NCBI RefSeq assembly: GCF_014084105.1
Contig: NZ_CP048289.1
Coordinates: 6,023,922-6,087,921, forward strand
Direction of reading: 5' to 3'
Length of the DNA: 64,000 nt
Source of the DNA: Streptacidiphilus sp. P02-A3a
Lineage (GTDB): Bacteria > Actinomycetota > Actinomycetes > Streptomycetales > Streptomycetaceae
Part shown: positions 40,698 to 49,260 of the stretch, piece after piece
Layout: the number at the start of each line of letters is the position of its first letter
How positions within the stretch are numbered: the stretch's first letter is position 1
Notes under the pieces: generated by a model
Seen by the model: only the letters and a program-made list of their open reading frames with translations
Databases searched by the model: none
Told to the model about the DNA's origin: nothing
Position numbers and translations under genes: made by a program

Positions 40698-43600
40698 TCA
40701 GACGTTCCAGATCTGGAACTCCGAGAGCTGTCCGGCCGGCCAGCCGGAGTTGGCGGTGATGTTCAGCCGGAGGTAGCGCTGGGTGGTCGCCGGGAAGGTG
40801 ATGGTGACCGTGTTGTTGTTGACGTTGGGGTCGAAGGTGTAGGTGGCCGAGCCGACGACGGTGGCGAAGGTGCTGCCGTCGGTGCTGCCCAGCAGCGACA
40901 GCGTCTGGGTGCGGGCCGCCCACGAGGTGGAGGCGGGGAGCTCCAGCACCACCCGGCTGACGCTCTTCGCCGAGCCGAGGTCGACCTGCACCCACTGCGG
41001 CAGCGCGTTGTCGGCGCTCTCCCAGTAGGTGCTCTGGTTGCCGTCGGTCACGTTGGAGGAGACGTAGCTCTGGGTGTTGCTGGAGTCGCTGGTGGCCGCG
41101 CCCAGCGCCAGGTTGGTGCTCACCGTGCCCGCACCGGTGCCCGTCAGCGCGACCGTGGTCGGGCTGCCGGTGGCGTTGCTGGAGACGCTGAGGGTACCGG
41201 TGGCGGTCCCGGCGGCGGTCGGGTCGAAGGTGACCGAGACCGTGCAGGAGGCGCCCGCGGCGATCGAGCTGCCGCAGGTGTTGGTCTGCGCGAAGGCACC
41301 GGAGGCGGTGACCCCGGAGACGGTCGCGGCGGCGTTACCGGTGTTGGTCACCGTCACCGTCTGCGCGCTGCTGGTGGTGTTCAGCGCCTGGCTGGCGAAG
41401 GTCAGCGCGGTCGGGTTGGCCGACAGCGTCGCCGAGGAGGTGCTGGTGCCACCGCTCGGGAACACCTCGAAGTCCGACAACTGCCCGGCCGGCCAGCCGG
41501 AGTTGGCGGTGATGTTGACCCGCACGTAGCGCGCGGTGGTGGCCGGGAAGGTGATGGTCACCGTGTTGCCGTTGGCGTTCGGGTCGAAGGTGTAGGTGGC
41601 CGAACCCACGATCGTGGAGAAGTTCGTCCCGTCCGTGGAACCCAGCACCGACAGGGTCTGCGTGCGGGCCGACCACGCCGTGGCCGGCGGGAGCTTGAGC
41701 TCGACCTTGCCGATGCTGAAGCTCTGCCCGAGGTCGACCTGGGCCCACTGCGGGAACGCGCCGTTGGCGCTCTCCCAGTAGGTGGACGGGTCGGCGTCGG
41801 TCAGGTTCGCCGGGACGTAGGTGCCGTTCGACGAACTGGCGGTGGCGGGCTGACCGGCGGCGATGTCGGTGGAGCTGTTGATGCCGCTGCCGCTCAGGGC
41901 CACACTGGTCGGGCTGTTGTTGGCGTTGCTGGTGACCGTCAGCGCGCCGCTCCGGGCACCGCCGGTGGTCGGCGTGAAGACCACGTTGACGGTGCAGGAC
42001 GCACCGACCGCGATGCTGGAGCAGTTGTTGGTCTGGCTGAAGTCACCGGTCACCGCGACACCGGAGACGGTCGCCGCGCTGGTGCCCGAGTTGGTGATGG
42101 TCACCGTCTGCGCGGCGGTGGACGCACCGACCACGGTACCGGCGAAGGACAGGCCGCCCGGGGTGGCGTTCAGCACCGGGCCCGGCGCGATGCCGGTGCC
42201 GGAGAGGCTGACCGTGCTGGTGTTGCCACCCGCGACCACGGTCAGGGTGCCGGTACGGGCACCGGCCGCGGTCGGCGCGAAGGTCACGTTGACCGTGCAC
42301 GAGCTGTTCGCCGCGATCGAGGAACCACAGGTGTTGGTCTGGCTGAAGTCACCGGTGGTCGCGATCGAGGAGACCGAAGCGGCGGCGCTGGTCGGGTTGT
42401 TGACCGTCACCGTCTGCGCGGCACTGGTCGCGCCGGTCGCCTCGGAGCCGAAGCTGAGCGCGCCCGGAGTGGCGTTCACACCGGTCACCGGGTACGGCGG
42501 GTAGACCGGGGCGGGCCACGGACCGCAGCTCGGCGTACCGCTGATGCCGGAGTTGCCGCCACCGTCGGTCACCACGAAGTTGCCGCCCTCGCAGTTGTAC
42601 ACCGGCGAGGAGGCACCCACACCGGTCGCGGTGACGTTGGTGAACGTCGCCGCGCCGCCGGTCTGCTCCTGCAGCGCGAAGGTACCGGTGCCGGCGATGG
42701 TCACGTTGTTCAGCGAGACCCCGCTGACCGTGCCCTCGACCCACTGCACCGCCTCGTACGGGCTCTGCTCGATCAGCGCGTTGGTCACGTTGATCGGCCC
42801 GGTGACCGCGCCCTGACTGCCGTCGAACCAGAGCGCGCCCACGCCGAACTGCCAGTTCGGGTCGAGGTTTCCGTCCCGGATCATGGTGTTGTTCTCGATC
42901 GTGGTGGTGCCCAGCGGAGTGGAGGTGAACCGCTGCGCGGCGGTGATGCCGCCGCCCTGGGTGATGCCGGTGTCCTGGACCAGGTTGCCGTTCACGGTGT
43001 TGTCGTGACCACCGTAGATGGCGATGCCGTTGGCGAGCTGCTGGAGCTGCACGGTGTTGTCGGAGATGGTGTCGAAGGCGTCCGCGCCGAGGCTGGAGTC
43101 GGCCCAGGTCGCGATGCCGTCGTCACCGGTGTTGCGGATGTCGCTGTCGGTCACCGTGGAGTTGGTCACGCCGCCGTGGAAGTTGATGCCGTCGGCGGTG
43201 GTGTCCCGGATCCGCATGCCACTGAAGGTCAGGTTGTTCATCGGGCCGTCCATCCAGGCCCCGACCTTCATGTGGTCGATCCAGATGTTCGACACGGTGG
43301 AGTTGCTCATCGCGCCGCCGATGCCGTTGACCTGCGCGCTGTCGTCGCGGTCCTGGACGTTGCCGAAGATCGCGAAGTTCGACAGGTGCACGTTGGTGCT
43401 CGCCGGGCTGGAGTTGGTGGGTGCCCCGTTGCCGTAGAAGCCGGGCGCCGCGCCGGTCACGGTCGAGTACCACATGCCCGCGCCCTCGACGGTGACGTCG
43501 TTGACGACGATGTGGCCCGGGATGTTGAACGTGCCCGGCGGGATCCACACCGTGCCGCCGGGACCGGCGGCGTTGATCGCGGCGTTGAAGGCGCTGGTGG

Positions 43601-44297
43601 AGTCGGCCGCGCCGGTCGCGTCGGCGCCCTCGCTGACCACCGACACCGAACCCGCGGGCTGCGCCAGCGGCGCGGCGACGTTCTCGAAGTCCGCGAGGTC
43701 GATGGTGTACGAGCCGGCCGTGTCCTCGGAGTCGACCTGCAGCTTGAACGTGGTACCGGCCGGATAGGTGGTCGAGAACAGCCGGTGCGTCTCGTCGTAG
43801 AAGTGGTGCGGGTTGCCCGAGCTCGGCGTGTTGGTGAACGGGTAGCTGCCGTAGTACCAGCTGTACGCGTTCGTCAGGCTGAAGTCGGTCTGCTTGGCGC
43901 CGTTGACGTAGAGCGACAGCGGCGCGGTGTAGACCGAGCCGTCGGAGCTGTCCGGAATGCTGTACCGGAAGTCGATCGAGTCGGTGGCCACCGGCGTGGT
44001 GAAGGTGACGTACTGCCCCGTGCCCTGCAGGGTCACCGCCTTGCGGCCCGACGCCTCGTCAGCGAGCTGGCCCTGGGTGTAACTCGGGCCGATGACCGTC
44101 CCGTTGGTGAGCGAGTTCTCCGCCTGCACCTCGGCGTACGGCAGGCTGGCGCCGCTGCCGCCGGTGGCGGTCGAGCCAGTGGCGGTGGCGGCCACGGCCG
44201 GCTGGCCCGCCAGCGTGAGCACACCCGCCGCCGCCACCAGGGCGGTGACCACGGGCATGGCGAGCATGCGTCTTAGATTTCGATGGGAATGGAACAC
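40698..44297 (-). CDS. Secreted multidomain GH87-like (mycodextranase/alpha-1,3-glucanase) enzyme
   Basis: A 1199-residue exported protein. GTG 44297 has AAGGAG six bases upstream, so I prefer it to GTG 44315. After a signal peptide (about 1-36) come a CBM35-like beta sandwich (about 50-190, starting AEVQAENS), a right-handed beta-helix (about 219-595) with TADGINFHGG and NTGDDGIATWAD near 372-395 that look like the catalytic Asp cluster, two Hydin-like beta domains (about 600-800), an F5/8-type C domain (about 809-942), a third Hydin-like domain (about 957-1055) and a second F5/8 domain (about 1062-1199). It should cleave alpha-glucan outside the cell, with the C-terminal discoidin domains binding carbohydrate. 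GH87 is my best match; another beta-helix family is possible. Confidence 0.8.
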   Translation of the reverse strand: MFHSHRNLRRMLAMPVVTALVAAAGVLTLAGQPAVAATATGSTATGGSGASLPYAEVQAENSLTNGTVIGPSYTQGQLADEASGRKAVTLQGTGQYVTFTTPVATDSIDFRYSIPDSSDGSVYTAPLSLYVNGAKQTDFSLTNAYSWYYGSYPFTNTPSSGNPHHFYDETHRLFSTTYPAGTTFKLQVDSEDTAGSYTIDLADFENVAAPLAQPAGSVSVVSEGADATGAADSTSAFNAAINAAGPGGTVWIPPGTFNIPGHIVVNDVTVEGAGMWYSTVTGAAPGFYGNGAPTNSSPASTNVHLSNFAIFGNVQDRDDSAQVNGIGGAMSNSTVSNIWIDHMKVGAWMDGPMNNLTFSGMRIRDTTADGINFHGGVTNSTVTDSDIRNTGDDGIATWADSSLGADAFDTISDNTVQLQQLANGIAIYGGHDNTVNGNLVQDTGITQGGGITAAQRFTSTPLGTTTIENNTMIRDGNLDPNWQFGVGALWFDGSQGAVTGPINVTNALIEQSPYEAVQWVEGTVSGVSLNNVTIAGTGTFALQEQTGGAATFTNVTATGVGASSPVYNCEGGNFVVTDGGGNSGISGTPSCGPWPAPVYPPYPVTGVNATPGALSFGSEATGATSAAQTVTVNNPTSAAASVSSIATTGDFSQTNTCGSSIAANSSCTVNVTFAPTAAGARTGTLTVVAGGNTSTVSLSGTGIAPGPVLNATPGGLSFAGTVVGASTAAQTVTITNSGTSAATVSGVAVTGDFSQTNNCSSIAVGASCTVNVVFTPTTGGARSGALTVTSNANNSPTSVALSGSGINSSTDIAAGQPATASSSNGTYVPANLTDADPSTYWESANGAFPQWAQVDLGQSFSIGKVELKLPPATAWSARTQTLSVLGSTDGTNFSTIVGSATYTFDPNANGNTVTITFPATTARYVRVNITANSGWPAGQLSDFEVFPSGGTSTSSATLSANPTALTFASQALNTTSSAQTVTVTNTGNAAATVSGVTASGAFAQTNTCGSSIAAGASCTVSVTFDPTAAGTATGTLSVSSNATGSPTTVALTGTGAGTVSTNLALGAATSDSSNTQSYVSSNVTDGNQSTYWESADNALPQWVQVDLGSAKSVSRVVLELPASTSWAARTQTLSLLGSTDGSTFATVVGSATYTFDPNVNNNTVTITFPATTQRYLRLNITANSGWPAGQLSEFQIWNV
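40710..41120 (-). repeat. F5/8-type C domain repeat, distal copy
   Basis: Codes the last discoidin-like domain of the glucanase and resembles 41470-41875 closely in protein (STYWES, WVQVDLG/WAQVDLG, RTQTLS.LGSTDG, NSGWPAGQLS). It is an intragenic domain duplication. Confidence 0.8.
41470..41875 (-). repeat. F5/8-type C domain repeat, proximal copy
   Basis: Partner of 40710-41120, separated by one Hydin-like domain; the Hydin+F5/8 pair appears to have been duplicated as a unit. Confidence 0.75.
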
Positions 44298-44644
44298 CTG
44301 TTGCTCCTTCGACACGGAATACCGGATCTACACCGTCGGCACCGAAGTCAGGGTGGGTTGTCGGAGCCGCACACAAGGGGAGTCGGGACATGGGGAGTTG
44401 GCGCTGTACAGGCAGGGCGGAGCGCCTCGGTGGCGCCCGTGGGCGGCGGGCGGCGAGGTGGTTCGCGCAACGGTGGGGGATCTGTGGGGTACTGAGGACG
44501 GCTGACGGCGCAAGGGGGACCGTAACCTCTCCGACACGCCTCCGCAATATCCAGATCCATCTTCGCTGAATCTGTACATTTTCCTGCAAGAACTTGCGTG
44601 CCAGGGTTCGATGGCTTGCGTCGGACCGGGAGCCGCCGCACGCG
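44298..44644. other. Gene-free stretch upstream of the GH87-like gene
   Basis: About 350 bases between the glucanase start and the GH16 terminator. It is moderately GC-rich with an AT-richer patch at 44540-44600 (- strand AAAATGTACAGATTC). I see no convincing promoter pair, riboswitch or RNA gene; the short reading frames here lack family resemblance. Confidence 0.5.
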
Positions 44645-44690
44645 CGCGCAGGGGACCACCGGCCCTCGGCGGGCGGTGGTCCCCTGCGCG
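44645..44690 (-). terminator. Hairpin terminator of the GH16 gene
   Basis: Arms 44645-44661 and 44674-44690 form a perfect 17-bp stem 42 bases after the GH16 stop. Confidence 0.82.
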
Positions 44691-44732
44691 TGTGTCCCCG
44701 ACCGGGGACCGGTGGTGACTATCTGTCAGATA

Positions 44733-45881
44733 TCAGCCGTAGACCCGGACGTAGTCCGCGGCGAAGGTGATCGGGGACGAACTGGTGGGCGCCGGATGGT
44801 ACTCACCGGCGCTGACCGACAGGCTCAGGATCAGATAGGCCGACCAGTTCGGGCCGACGCCGGTGCCGTCCGCGTAGACCTTGGTTCCGTTGACGTACCA
44901 GTCAACGGAGTTGGCGCCGTAGTAGGTACCGATGGTGACCCACTTGCCCGGCGCGACCGCACTGGCGTCGGTGTAGTAGTTCTGCGCCGGGTTGACGTGG
45001 TTGGTGAACTCCAGCAGGTTCGGGTTGTCCGGGTGGTACTCGAAGGAGTCGATCTCCCCGTTGCCGTTCTTCCAGGTCCACAGCGCGGGCCAGGCGCCGG
45101 CCGCGGTCGGCAGCCGCACCCGGGTCTCGGCGTAGTCGCCGGTCTTCACCTGGAAGCCCTGGGTCGAGCCCTCGGTGGTGAGCAGCCCGGTGGTCCAGGC
45201 CTGCTTGCCGTTCTCCAGGGTGTTGCCGGAGGGCGCGGCGGTGAAGGTGGCCACGCCGCCCGCGACGCTGACCGCGCTGTCGCTGAGCCAGTCCAGCTTG
45301 TTGTCGTTCGGGTTGTGGTTGCCGTACTGGAAGGCGGTGGTGCTGTCGCCGATCCAGCGCGACCCGTAGGCGACCGGGCCGTTGAACTCCTCGGACCAGA
45401 CCAGCGACTGGCCGGGTACCGGCGAGCCCGAGCCGGTGCTCGGCGGGGTCGGCGTGGCGGGCGGGGTCGTGGATGCGGCGACGGTCAGCGTCCGCGAGGG
45501 GAGGTTGTGCCAGGCCCCGGCGGTGTCCTGCCAGAAGCCGAACTGGGTGTACGTCCCGGCGGCCAGGGTGCGGCTGCCGGTGGTGATCGAGAGGCCGCCC
45601 GGGCAGATCCGGACGTTGTCGGCGGCGCCGGGGAAGTCCAGGTTGTCACCGGCGGCGTCGCGGACGCCGACGCCGAGCGTCCGCGCGGTGAAGCAGGCGC
45701 CGGAGTGCACGGTGAGCCCGGCCTCGGCGGCGGTGCCCGCGGTCATCGAGGTGGGGGTGAGCCGGTCCTGGGTGACCTTGGCGGTGGCGGCGTGGGCCTG
45801 CCCGGCCAGGGGTACCGCGACGAGCGCGGCGGTACCGGCTATCGCGCCGAAGCGCGCGGAGGTGACAGGAGAGATGCGCAT
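44733..45881 (-). CDS. Secreted glycoside hydrolase family 16 (beta-glucanase type)
   Basis: A 382-residue exported protein. Signal peptide cleavage is expected after GQAHA. Residues about 33-135 form a beta-rich accessory domain with two cysteines, then a Pro/Thr linker, then the GH16 jelly roll from LVWSEEFNG to the C-terminus. The catalytic motif EIDSFE has Glu276, Asp278 and Glu281, matching the ExDxxE nucleophile/acid-base pattern. It should hydrolyse a beta-glucan such as laminarin or lichenan. A candidate promoter and a block of 11-nt repeats lie about 220-350 bases upstream. Confidence 0.92.
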   Translation of the reverse strand: MRISPVTSARFGAIAGTAALVAVPLAGQAHAATAKVTQDRLTPTSMTAGTAAEAGLTVHSGACFTARTLGVGVRDAAGDNLDFPGAADNVRICPGGLSITTGSRTLAAGTYTQFGFWQDTAGAWHNLPSRTLTVAASTTPPATPTPPSTGSGSPVPGQSLVWSEEFNGPVAYGSRWIGDSTTAFQYGNHNPNDNKLDWLSDSAVSVAGGVATFTAAPSGNTLENGKQAWTTGLLTTEGSTQGFQVKTGDYAETRVRLPTAAGAWPALWTWKNGNGEIDSFEYHPDNPNLLEFTNHVNPAQNYYTDASAVAPGKWVTIGTYYGANSVDWYVNGTKVYADGTGVGPNWSAYLILSLSVSAGEYHPAPTSSSPITFAADYVRVYG

Positions 45882-46109
45882 GACAGACAGGTCCTCGGTG
45901 ACGCCTGCGAGGTGAGCTGTCGGGTTCGGGCCTGAGGCGGCCCGGCCGCCGGTCCGGCGGCTTCACCCCCAGTCGGTCCCCGCGCACACATGCGGGTACG
46001 ACAACTGACCTGGTTCCCCCGCTCCTGTCCGTTCGGTGCTCGACTGCCCGCCGGCGAGTGGACAGGACTCGGCGCCCCGGCGGCGGGTTCCGCCCGAGGC
46101 GGAGACAGC

Positions 46110-46139
46110 AGGGTAGGCACAGCCGGACGACCCGGACAA
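46110..46139 (-). promoter_or_regulatory. Candidate promoter of the GH16 gene
   Basis: On the - strand TTGTCC (46139-46134) and TACCCT (46115-46110) are separated by 18 bases, fitting an actinomycete housekeeping promoter (TTGnCn, TAnnnT). Transcription would begin near 46103 and leave a leader of about 220 bases before GH16. Most of the 45882-46109 leader shows no gene. Confidence 0.5.
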
Positions 46140-46163
46140 TGAATGCCGGTGAATTGTGCGTGG

Positions 46164-46229
46164 TCTCACACAGCGCTCACACCGGGCTCATCCGGGTCTC
46201 ATCCAGGGCTCATCCAGAGTTCATCCCGC
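46164..46229 (+). repeat. Six tandem 11-nt direct repeats, probable response-regulator binding array
   Basis: Six contiguous 11-base units: TCTCACACAGC, GCTCACACCGG, GCTCATCCGGG, TCTCATCCAGG, GCTCATCCAGA, GTTCATCCCGC. All share TCA at positions 3-5. The unit length and shape match PHO-box-like sites bound by OmpR/PhoB family regulators in Streptomyces. The block ends 25 bases upstream of the -35 of the candidate GH16 promoter. Confidence 0.7.
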
Positions 46230-46273
46230 GGTGCGGGGATTCCTGAATTCGTACACCATCCGTACGGCCGGGC

Positions 46274-48478
46274 TCACAGATCCAGGTGCGGCAGCGCCCG
46301 GTCCAGGCGGCCCGGCAGCCACCAGTTGACCCGGCCGGTGAGCACCATGACCGAGGGCACCAGGATCAGCCGGACGATGGTGGCGTCCAGCACCACGCTC
46401 ACGGCCAGGCCCAGGGCCAGCATCTTGACCACGACCGTGGGCGAGGCGGTGAAGGACAGGAAGACCACGGTCATGATCAGCGCGGCGCTGGAGATGACCC
46501 GCCCGGTGACCGCGAGCCCGCTGCCCACCGCCGTGGTGTTGTCCCCGCCGCGGTGCCAGCTGTCGGCGATCCGGGACAGCAGGAAGATCTCGTAGTCCAT
46601 GGAGAGCCCGAAGACGATGGCGAACATCATCATCGGCACGTAGGACTCGATCGGCACCGGTTCGCTCAGGCCCAGCAGGTGGTCGCCCCAGCCCCACTGG
46701 AAGGCGGCGACCAGCACCCCGTACGAGGCGGCGGTGGTGAACAGGTTGAGGACGACCGCCTTGAGCGGGATCACCAGGCTCCGGAAGACCACCATCAGCA
46801 GCAGGAAGGCGGCCACCAGCACGATCCCGATGATGATCGGCAGCCGCTGGGTGACGGTGTCGCGGAAGTCCAGCTGGCCCGCGGTGCTGCCGGTGAGGTA
46901 GCCCTTGGCACCGGTGCCCTGGAGCGCGCCGGGCAGGGTGTCCTTGGTCAGCGTGGTGAACAGGGCGCCGGTGGCGGCGGTCTGCGGGCCCTGGGCCGGG
47001 GTGACCGTGCTGACCAGGATGCTGCCGTCGGGGCTGGGCTGCGGCGGGGTGAACCGGGCGATGCCCGCGGTCCGCTGGAGCGCGCCGTTCAGGTCGCCGG
47101 TGATCTGGGCGGCGTCGGCGGTGGCGTGGCGCAGGTCGACCACGACCGTGAACGGGCCGTTGGCGCCGGGTCCGAAGCCGGGTCCGTCGGCCTGGGCGAT
47201 CCAGTCGTAGGCGGTGCGGGTGGAGCTGCCGACCGGGTCCGCGCCGTCGTCCACGTGGCCCAGCCGCATCGAGAGCAGCGGCACCGCGCACACCGCCAGC
47301 AGCGCGGTCCCGGCGATCAGGAACCGCCACGGGTGCCGGCTCACCACCCCGGCGTAGCGGTGCCAGCTGTCGCGGTCGCCGCTGGTCTCGGCGACCGGTC
47401 GGCGGATCCGCAGCCGGTCGATCCGGCCGCCGACCAGCGCCAGCGCGGCCGGCACCAGGGTCAGCGAGGCGGCGCCGGTGACCAGTACCGCGATGGTCGC
47501 GGCCAGGCCGAGCTTGCCGATGAAGCTGATCCCGCTGGCGTACAGGCCGAGCAGCGCCACCGCGACGGTGATCGCGGCCACTGTCACCGCCCGGCCGCTG
47601 GAGGCGGTGGTCCGGGCGGCGGCGTCGGCCGGGTCGTGGCCGTCGATCAGGTCCTGCCGGAAGCGGGTGGTCAGGAAGAGGGCGTAGTCGATGCCGACGC
47701 CGAGCCCGATCATGGTGGCCAGGGTGGGCGCGGCGGTGGCGAAGGTGATGGTGCCCGCCACGATGCCGACCACGCCGATCCCGGTGCCGACGCTGATCAG
47801 CGCGGAGACCAGTGGCAGCAGCGCGGCCAGCACGCTGCCGAAGGCGAGCAGCAGCACCACCAGGGCGGCGGCGATGCCGACCAGTTCGCTGGCGGTGTCG
47901 TTGGCGGGCGGGCGGACCACCTGGTCCAGGTCTCCGCCGTAGGCGACCTGGAGCCCGGCCGACCGGGCGGGTGCGGTCGCCCGGTCCAGTTCGGTGGTGT
48001 ATCCGTGGCCGAGGGTTTTCAACTGCACGTCGAAGGAGACAGTGGTGTAGGCGGTCCGTCCGTCGCCGCTGGTCACCGGGGTCGAGGCGGCCGTGGCGTG
48101 GGGCAGCCCGCGCAGGTTGCCGAGGCTCTGGTCGACGGCCTGCTGCTGGGCGGCCACCGTGCCGGAGTCGACGTGGAAGACCACCCGCCCACTGGGGTTC
48201 CCCGCGCCGGGTTCGGCGGCGGAGAGCAGGTCGGCCCCGGTGCTGGACTGGCTGCCGGGCAGGCTGACCTCGTCGCTGAAGGTGGGGCCGACGACATGGC
48301 GTCCGGCCAGCGCGGCCAGCAGCAGCAGGAGCCAGACCGCGATCACCCGCACCGGGTGCCGGGCGCAGGCGGCACCCAGGCGGTGCAGGCCGGAGGACCG
48401 GTCGGAGTCCGCGGTGGTGGCGCGGGTCGGTGAGGAGGGCACGGGGGCTCCAGTGGGAGGGCCGACACTGTGAGTGAC
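46274..48478 (-). CDS. MMPL family (RND-type) transporter
   Basis: A 734-residue membrane protein with two similar halves, each with one span, a large extracytoplasmic loop and five spans, the MMPL plan. Signatures GVGIDYALFLTTRFRQDL in the first half and GLSMDYEIFLLSRI in the second are clear. Family members export lipids, antibiotics or other hydrophobic compounds using proton force. I place the start at GTG 48478, after TTGGAGG; the upstream ATG 48514 would overlap the operator region. It is divergent from a TetR gene, which probably represses it. Confidence 0.88.
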   Translation of the reverse strand, partial: VTHSVGPPTGAPVPSSPTRATTADSDRSSGLHRLGAACARHPVRVIAVWLLLLLAALAGRHVVGPTFSDEVSLPGSQSSTGADLLSAAEPGAGNPSGRVVFHVDSGTVAAQQQAVDQSLGNLRGLPHATAASTPVTSGDGRTAYTTVSFDVQLKTLGHGYTTELDRATAPARSAGLQVAYGGDLDQVVRPPANDTASELVGIAAALVVLLLAFGSVLAALLPLVSALISVGTGIGVVGIVAGTITFATAAPTLATMIGLGVGIDYALFLTTRFRQDLIDGHDPADAAARTTASSGRAVTVAAITVAVALLGLYASGISFIGKLGLAATIAVLVTGAASLTLVPAALALVGGRIDRLRIRRPVAETSGDRDSWHRYAGVVSRHPWRFLIAGTALLAVCAVPLLSMRLGHVDDGADPVGSSTRTAYDWIAQADGPGFGPGANGPFTVVVDLRHATADAAQITGDLNGALQRTAGIARFTPPQPSPDGSILVSTVTPAQGPQTAATGALFTTLTKDTLPGALQGTGAKGYLTGSTAGQLDFRDTVTQRLPIIIGIVLVAAFLLLMVVFRSLVIPLKAVVLNLFTTAASYGVLVAAFQWGWGDHLLGLSEPVPIESYVPMMMFAIVFGLSMDYEIFLLSRIADSWHRGGDNTTAVGSGLAVTGRVISSAALIMTVVFLSFTASPTVVVKMLALGLAVSVVLDATIVRLILVPSVMVLTGRVNWWLPGRLDRALPHLDL

Positions 48479-48522
48479 ACTATGCCTCCAAGTGACACTC
48501 GTGCCAATTGACACGACTGTCA
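48473..48522. promoter_or_regulatory. Operator-like sites between the MMPL and TetR genes
   Basis: AGTGACACT, a self-complementary 9-mer apart from its centre, occurs at 48473-48481 and 48491-48499. A degenerate copy ATTGACACG lies at 48507-48515, overlapping the inverted repeat TGACA-CGAC-TGTCA (48509-48522). They cover the MMPL start region and the intergenic DNA, as expected for a TetR autoregulatory operator. Confidence 0.6.
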
Positions 48523-48543
48523 GAATCGGCGAATCTGGGAAAC

Positions 48544-49188
48544 ATGCCAGCTGATCCCGACGAGCCCGGCCTGCGTGACCGCAAGAAGGAGCACACCCGT
48601 CGCCTCCTGCGCGAGGGCGCCGCCCGCCTCTTCGCGGAGCGCGGCTTCGCCGGGACCACGGTCGAGGACATCGCCGCGCACGCCAACGTCTCCAAGCGGA
48701 CCTTCTTCCGCTACTTCGACAGCAAGGAGGACCTGCTGCTGCCGGACCTGACCGAGCTGTTCGGCCAGGTGGAGGCCTCGCTGGCAGGCAGGCCGCGGGC
48801 GGAGGACCCGTTCCGCGCGGCCTGCCGGGCGCTGCTCGACGCCGCCGAACCGTTCGCGGGCAGCAGCCTCACCGCGCTGGTCCACCCGTTCGAGCAGGCC
48901 GGGCCGGGCAGCGCCGAGGGCCTGGCCGCCGGGCGGCTGGTACGCGCCTTCACCGAGTTCGAGGACCGGCTGTCGCGGCTGGTCCGCGACCGGCTGCCGA
49001 CCGAGGAGCCGGACGCGGACCTGCGCGCGGCGGTGATCGCGGGCGCCGCGCTGGCGGCGGTCCGCGCGGTGCTGCGTACCCAGCGCGCCCGGCGCGGTTC
49101 CGGCGCCGTCGGCGACGCCACCGCGCCGCTGCTGCCGCGGGCCTTCGACGCCCTGGCCCGGCTCGGATCCCCGGACACCGACGGCTGA
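48544..49188 (+). CDS. TetR family repressor, divergent from MMPL transporter
   Basis: A 214-residue TetR protein. The N-terminal HTH reads TTVEDIAAHANVSKRTFFRYFDSKEDLL, and a helical ligand domain follows. ATG 48544 gives a normal TetR N-terminus; the frame is open further upstream but without a better start. The divergent MMPL exporter and the shared AGTGACACT sites suggest it represses both genes and is released by an exported or related compound. Confidence 0.9.
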   Translation: MPADPDEPGLRDRKKEHTRRLLREGAARLFAERGFAGTTVEDIAAHANVSKRTFFRYFDSKEDLLLPDLTELFGQVEASLAGRPRAEDPFRAACRALLDAAEPFAGSSLTALVHPFEQAGPGSAEGLAAGRLVRAFTEFEDRLSRLVRDRLPTEEPDADLRAAVIAGAALAAVRAVLRTQRARRGSGAVGDATAPLLPRAFDALARLGSPDTDG

Positions 49189-49209
49189 GCCGTCCCCCCC
49201 GGGGTCGGC

Positions 49210-49260
49210 GCGGGTCAGCGGTGAATGCGGGTCAGCCGTGGGCGCGGGTCAGCCGTGGAT
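49210..49260. repeat. Three 17-nt tandem repeats over the phosphatase stop codon
   Basis: Units 49210-49226, 49227-49243 and 49244-49260 differ at a few bases. On the - strand each contains a TGA; the real stop of the phosphatase gene is in the third unit. Confidence 0.85.

Noticed and set aside
40158-44276. A 1372-codon + strand open frame opposite the GH87-like gene
   Set aside because: The product is a Gly/Arg/Val/Ala-rich string typical of antisense GC-rich frames. The - strand has signal peptide, ribosome site and clear domains.
44298-44644. Possible c-di-AMP or other riboswitch upstream of the secreted glucanase
   Set aside because: I could not find the conserved elements, and the sequence shows no long paired structure beyond the GH16 terminator.
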